Assembly: GCA_030407315.1 (NCBI GenBank) | Contig: JALQPE010001817.1 | Coordinates: 124,001 to 188,000, forward strand | Direction of reading: 5' to 3' | From: Asparagopsis taxiformis | Taxonomy: Eukaryota > Rhodophyta > Florideophyceae > Bonnemaisoniales > Bonnemaisoniaceae | Length of the DNA: 64,000 nt | In this document: in pieces, positions 60,259 through 64,000 of the stretch | Numbering within the stretch: the stretch's first letter is position 1 | Layout: each line of letters begins with the position of its first letter | The notes under the pieces: model-generated | Database searches by the model: none | What the model was told of the DNA's origin: nothing | What the model saw: only the letters and a program-made list of their open reading frames with translations | Translations under genes and position numbers: made by a program

Positions 60259-61188
60259 TTATCTCGGCGGCTTGGAATCCTCCGCAATGTCTGCAATCTC
60301 CTTCGGAAATCGCTCATCAAACAAATCAAGAACCGGGATGTTTGCATTCGGATTAGCCTTTAGCTGAAACATCGCTTCCTTCCTGACAACATCATATTGC
60401 TTTACGGCGTCAGGAAGCGACTCTGCCAAACGCCGGATACCAAACTCGGGCGAATTGAACACACGTGTCGAGAACGCACGACAATCAGCTACAAGACTAT
60501 CGGCTTGTTCGCACACAATGTCACGTTCAGCGGAATTGTCCTGAGGGCGCTGGCGTTTGCCCAGCACGGTGGCATCATCGGACGCGAGCAGCTGCTTGGC
60601 GTTGAAAAGCGGCACTTGATATCCGTACAATGCGTGCGGGGTCCAGCGCTTATGCAAGGCGCCAGTTGCCGAAGAGGACAGATGGGTCGGAGCGGGAGAT
60701 GGGCCGTGTCGTAGCTGAGCGACCAGTACGAGGCCGTTGTTGGATAGCAGATGGTTGAGAAGGAGATGGCCGTGCGGAGCGGTATCGGAAATCTGTTCAA
60801 TTAATGTGACGGACGCCTCATCGATGCGAATGGGCAATGCGGGCGGCGGCTGCGTGGCGTGCAGCAGGACTAGGAGGAAGAAGGCGGCGTGTCGGAGTAG
60901 GCTGTCGAGGTTTTGGACGGGCGGTGGTTGCACGGCGAGTAGACTGGTGTGCAGCAGACGCGCAAGTTGTGGGCGACGAATGAATAATATACAGGCTTGG
61001 AATAAATGCTGTTGCCAATCTAGACGTGCAAGTGGACGCGGTCGCGCGCTATGAATCGCCTGGAAAGAGCGGGCTGAGAATAACTGGCGGAGGGAATCGT
61101 ATGTATGAGGTGGCGGAGCTGCGGCGTGATTGTTTAGTAGATCGCATATGTCATGAAGATGAAGTGGCGCTGGCGGCTCCTGTTGCAT
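60259..61188 (-). CDS. Orphan helical protein
   Basis: I do not recognise this 309-residue protein. It is rich in Leu, Ala, His and Pro. The first 180 residues suggest stacked amphipathic helices (LDWQQHLFQACILFIRR, LDSLLRHAAFFLLVLLHA, APHGHLLLNHLLSNNGLVLVA), as in ARM-like or other alpha-solenoid proteins. No segment is a convincing membrane helix, though FFLLVLLHA is hydrophobic. A basic KRQRPQD lies near 220 and a further helical region spans 225-290. There is no targeting peptide. It is divergent from COX5B and in the same direction as the KxDL gene, so it may be transcribed close to both. Confidence 0.7.
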   Translation of the reverse strand: MQQEPPAPLHLHDICDLLNNHAAAPPPHTYDSLRQLFSARSFQAIHSARPRPLARLDWQQHLFQACILFIRRPQLARLLHTSLLAVQPPPVQNLDSLLRHAAFFLLVLLHATQPPPALPIRIDEASVTLIEQISDTAPHGHLLLNHLLSNNGLVLVAQLRHGPSPAPTHLSSSATGALHKRWTPHALYGYQVPLFNAKQLLASDDATVLGKRQRPQDNSAERDIVCEQADSLVADCRAFSTRVFNSPEFGIRRLAESLPDAVKQYDVVRKEAMFQLKANPNANIPVLDLFDERFPKEIADIAEDSKPPR

Positions 61189-61426
61189 TTTGTATTGACC
61201 TCTTGGTCAGGTCGCTGTGCTGCTGCTGCGGCGAGTTGATAAAATTATCAGCGCGATTTCAAGCCTCCTCTGATTGGCTGATTGTTTTAGTGCGCCGTAG
61301 CACACCGCCGACGCCCGGATACGTGTAATGTGGCATCACATCGTCCGCGCGCGCCATCGGCAACTCGCCATCACCAAGTCGCATTACAATCGCTCGCCGA
61401 AACGTTTTCACTCGCATCAAACTCAA

Positions 61427-61717
61427 ATGCTTCGCGCCGTTGTATCAAGCAGACTCTTCTGTAGACTGTCTAGTTCAATGTCAGCTCAGAGCAGCAATGC
61501 AGCCGCATCCGCACGTCCAATATGGCCAATTGGCACATGGGATGACCCCGTGCCAATCTCAAGTAACTCGGAGACGCGAGTTGTCTGTTGCACCGGTCGT
61601 CATGCATACATGGATTCACAACACGACAGCACTTGGATAACACTGGAGAAAGGCAAGCTATGCCAGTGCCCGCACTGCCGTCAAGTGTTCAAGCTTGAAG
61701 TTCGAGAACAATCCTGA
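61427..61717 (+). CDS. COX5B: Cytochrome c oxidase subunit Vb (COX5B)
   Basis: COX5B is a nuclear-coded, zinc-binding subunit on the matrix face of mitochondrial complex IV. From the ATG at 61427 the protein has 96 residues: presequence MLRAVVSSRLFCRLSSS, then the plant-like block WPIGTWDDPVPI, TRVVCCTG, and STWITLEKGKLCQCPHCRQVFKL. The zinc site uses Cys residues of CCTG and CPHC. The usual GCPGG loop reads CCTGR and the usual CGQ reads CRQ. The frame also has an ATG at 61328, giving 129 residues; the downstream start gives the more typical presequence. A regular companion of TACO1, also in this window. Confidence 0.85.
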   Translation: MLRAVVSSRLFCRLSSSMSAQSSNAAASARPIWPIGTWDDPVPISSNSETRVVCCTGRHAYMDSQHDSTWITLEKGKLCQCPHCRQVFKLEVREQS

Positions 61718-61797
61718 ATGTATATTGTACTGGTTGTACATTGAATAAACTGTCTAGCTTTCTATTTACATCTCACGCCTATCATCCATGCACTAGA

Positions 61798-62337
61798 TCA
61801 GAGACCAACTTGCACCAAAAACTCATCAAAGGCAACAACAATGTTATCAAGCTTGCCTTCGACGTCCCTGTTCCCTTCTTTCCTCGATGCCAGTAACGCC
61901 TCCAGATCTACTGCTTCGACATATTTTATCAATTTCTTGTACTTTTGTTCCGCGGCGATACGCTCTTCGGAACCCTCGGGTATTGCGCGATATAACGCTG
62001 AACAAGCTGCTCGAACACGTCCCATAGGACCGGAGCGCAACTTATCGCGGAATGTGTCGTATTCACTTAGCTGAACAATGTCGCGCAACGCATCTAGTGA
62101 CTTGCGTGCTAGCAGTGCCTCGGCTGATGCATCCTCAACAGAAAGAGCATTTACCAATGGTGTTAGCAGTGATGAAACGGTAAGACTTGTCGACAGGGAG
62201 ATGAAAGCGCGTCGCGGCATCTTATTGCCAGTCATTGCAACAGGAATCTTCCATCTTGGTCCATGTGACACGGCAGATGATGCAGTTTTTGACCTTGGAA
62301 GCGGCAATGGCGATGAGATGAATGCCGGCTTGAGCAT
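61798..62337 (-). CDS. PsbQ-like thylakoid lumen protein of photosystem II
   Basis: The protein has 179 residues. A transit peptide with early Phe (MLKPAFISSPLPLPRS) is followed by a twin-arginine type thylakoid signal: PRRAFISLSTSLTVSSLL ending VNA. The mature part is an all-helical bundle. The segment YDTFRDKLRSGPMGRVRAACSAL matches the 'gPlG.lR' helix of PsbQ, and the end VVAFDEFLVQ matches its closing 'FD.FL' helix. Red algae have such a subunit (PsbQ') stabilising the oxygen-evolving centre. Similarity is in pattern, not strong identity, so other PsbQ-like lumen proteins remain possible. It is the best evidence here for a photosynthetic plastid. An ATG at 62394 would add 19 residues. Confidence 0.7.
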   Translation of the reverse strand: MLKPAFISSPLPLPRSKTASSAVSHGPRWKIPVAMTGNKMPRRAFISLSTSLTVSSLLTPLVNALSVEDASAEALLARKSLDALRDIVQLSEYDTFRDKLRSGPMGRVRAACSALYRAIPEGSEERIAAEQKYKKLIKYVEAVDLEALLASRKEGNRDVEGKLDNIVVAFDEFLVQVGL

Positions 62338-62597
62338 AGTAGTGACAAGTTTGGGCGAGATCAAGCTGTGATGCGTGCAGCAGAGAGGACACATTGGATG
62401 AAGTTTGTGTTGGACATATCAAAAAATTTACTGCACTACATGGAAGCGGCTGCCTCATTGTCAAAGCAACTTTTGCGTGGCATACGTGTCCGTCCGTTGA
62501 TCCAATAACCGAATAAGGCACCTTTTCACGCTGCTGATCCCGCGCGCATCACTGCGTCTACCCTCGAGGGTATATCCGTTCGTCAACACTCTCATGC

Positions 62598-64000
62598 ATG
62601 GCACCGAGACGCCCAAAGCCCACACAGAAGCATGTTCAACCGGATCGATGGGCGTTCCGTGAAGGTCAGGCTCGCCAAATTCGCCGCGGCCTGGCGTCCT
62701 CAGCTGCCGGACCCCTATTTCTCACTGGTGGAGCATGGACGGGCAAGGCAACTCAATTGAGATTTGCTCTTCAAGATGTTGCAGCGCATGTTACAACTGT
62801 AGATTGTGTTATTTCTCATTCCGACCGTCTGCTTTTCAGTGCCATTGCTTGCAAGACATTGACTGCCGACCCACAAGCCTTTCTCTCTCACATGCAACAG
62901 CATCCGTCTGACGACACCAATAGCTCGATATCTGCCATTGTCTTTTTGCGAGCAGAGAGACTTCGCGGTCAACATTTTTCCACAACTGCTCTCTCCGTAA
63001 TCTTCCGCCTCATCCAGCTCTCCCATAGATCCGATCTACGTCTCATCTTTGTCAGTAGGATCCCATGGTCTCTATTTCGAGAACACCTTTCCTATGACAT
63101 TCCGCAGCCTACCATTGTTTACTTCCCACCCTACACAGAAGAAGAGGTCGTACAAGCCATAACAGCTCTCTACGAGCACTCTGAAATATTTTCCTCAAAC
63201 CCAGACTGCAACGCAAATGAGCCACCCATCGACCCGCAATCTGCACAACGCATGTACAAAGGCTACGTTCAGCTCGTTGTCAGTATTCTTTACGCGGCAA
63301 CAACCGACCTTCGTGAACTACAAAGCGTCTGTACTGATTTATACCCACGTTATCTCACTACCCCACTCGACAGCTCCAACACAGATCCGGCCTTCATTGC
63401 TACAACAAGGTTCAACAGAATACAGGACGACCTGAAACATGCCCTTCGACAGCTATATCGGCGTGAATTGTACATTCCGCGCGCCACGCAACTACAATCA
63501 GACAGCAGCGCACCCGATGCCGTTCATTCACCTTTTGCGACACCTCAGCAGCAAATCGCGCGCATGGACTTGAGTCGATCTACATTATTTCTACTTGTTG
63601 CTGCCTTCCTCTCGTCACGCAATCCTCCTACACATGATATGCGTTATTTCACCTCTGAAAGCATGCGTAAACGCCGTGGTCGTGGACGTGGACGAGGCGG
63701 AGGACGTGGCAGGCGCGCAGCTCGCGCTGGTTCTGCAATCCGCGAGAAAATTTCTGGCGCACACATGAATCGTGTGTTCCCATTGGAGAGGCTCCTCGCC
63801 GTTTTCGAAGCAATTCAAGATGAAATGAATCACGATTTGTCTCAAGGGGTTGCCAGCGTATCGGCGGCGATTTCAACAAGCAGTCAGGTCCAGATTTCTA
63901 CGCTAGTCAGCCTCAACTACTTGACAAAGGACGGTGCCGGCGACCCGCTTGCAGAACCAAAGTATCGGTGTAATATCTCGGAAGAAATGGCAAACAACGT
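62598..64000 (+). CDS. ORC5: Origin recognition complex subunit 5, 3' end outside window
   Basis: ORC5 is an AAA+-like subunit of the complex that marks replication origins and loads MCM helicase. The frame is open from the ATG at 62598 to the window edge (467 complete codons). ORC5 landmarks: TVDCVISHSDRLLFSAI, AERLRGQHFSTTAL, YVQLVVSILYAATTDLRELQ, STLFLLVAAFLSSRNPPTHDMRYF, FPLERLLAVFEAI, and ISTLVSLNYLT with EPKYRC. Walker A reads GGAWTGKAT, with Ala in place of Ser/Thr, and Walker B reads AIVFLRAERL without the usual Asp. ATP binding is therefore doubtful. An Arg-Gly-rich insert (about 357-385, RGRGRGRGGGRGRR) is not usual in this subunit. Little of the C-terminus should be missing. Confidence 0.9.
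   Translation, partial: MAPRRPKPTQKHVQPDRWAFREGQARQIRRGLASSAAGPLFLTGGAWTGKATQLRFALQDVAAHVTTVDCVISHSDRLLFSAIACKTLTADPQAFLSHMQQHPSDDTNSSISAIVFLRAERLRGQHFSTTALSVIFRLIQLSHRSDLRLIFVSRIPWSLFREHLSYDIPQPTIVYFPPYTEEEVVQAITALYEHSEIFSSNPDCNANEPPIDPQSAQRMYKGYVQLVVSILYAATTDLRELQSVCTDLYPRYLTTPLDSSNTDPAFIATTRFNRIQDDLKHALRQLYRRELYIPRATQLQSDSSAPDAVHSPFATPQQQIARMDLSRSTLFLLVAAFLSSRNPPTHDMRYFTSESMRKRRGRGRGRGGGRGRRAARAGSAIREKISGAHMNRVFPLERLLAVFEAIQDEMNHDLSQGVASVSAAISTSSQVQISTLVSLNYLTKDGAGDPLAEPKYRCNISEEMANN

Overview
This is nuclear DNA of a photosynthetic eukaryote, most likely a red alga; a glaucophyte is less likely. Genes are single or few-exon units on both strands with short spliceosomal introns (63-117 bp). 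Several organellar proteins start with a Phe-bearing leader (MTAFLF, MQTAFL, MLKPAF), a transit-peptide feature known from red algae and glaucophytes. One protein looks like a PsbQ-type thylakoid lumen subunit with a twin-arginine signal. There are no operons, no prokaryotic ribosome sites, and no tRNA, rRNA or CRISPR array that I could recognise. The species assignment is inference.

Layout. 1-4.7 kb: the end of a cyclophilin gene, then about 4.2 kb without a convincing gene. 4.7-12.7 kb: a tiny helical-domain protein, a WD40-RING-pseudokinase fusion, RPL22, CNOT2, a HemK-type methyltransferase and an RRM protein. 14-24.7 kb: GUF1/LepA (5 exons), proteasome subunit RPN12, TACO1/YebC, a DUF3228 protein, a plastid-type DEAD-box helicase, DPM3 and two orphan membrane proteins. 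24.9-35.2 kb: a DM13-DOMON-cupredoxin-DOMON-cytochrome b561 protein, a secreted repeat protein, a Glo3-type ArfGAP and a trehalose-phosphate synthase/phosphatase fusion with a degenerate synthase half. 35.4-44.0 kb: four paralogous MFS transporters, one inverted, all with an acidic-dileucine sorting signal and one shared intron. 44.7-49 kb: a YqgE/DUF179 protein, a membrane-anchored bZIP factor and an RlmI-type rRNA methyltransferase. 50.5-64 kb: a temptin-like secreted protein, a cytochrome c peroxidase with a 19-nt exon, an aspartic-protease-like membrane protein, KRI1, a monoacylglycerol-lipase-like hydrolase, SmD3, an SDH6-like subunit, a KxDL protein, an orphan, COX5B, a PsbQ-like protein and the start of ORC5.

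How the genes relate. Most are unrelated housekeeping genes. Themes are organelle gene expression (HemK, GUF1, TACO1, DEAD helicase, RlmI-like), mitochondrial respiration (COX5B, SDH6-like, CCP), and the secretory/vacuolar system (ArfGAP, DPM3, tethered bZIP, KxDL protein, dileucine-tagged MFS array). The MFS array is the only obvious gene cluster. Several genes were completed by joining exons by eye (GUF1, RPN12, DUF3228, CCP, SmD3, SDH6-like, KxDL, MFS x4). ORC5 runs off the right end as one open frame.

The most unusual items are the WD40-RING-pseudokinase fusion, the MFS quartet, the trehalose enzyme with a dead-looking synthase domain, the membrane-tethered bZIP, the stand-alone small helical-domain protein, an ORC5 with eroded ATPase motifs, and an intron donor consensus rich in GTRCGT (12 of 23 introns).
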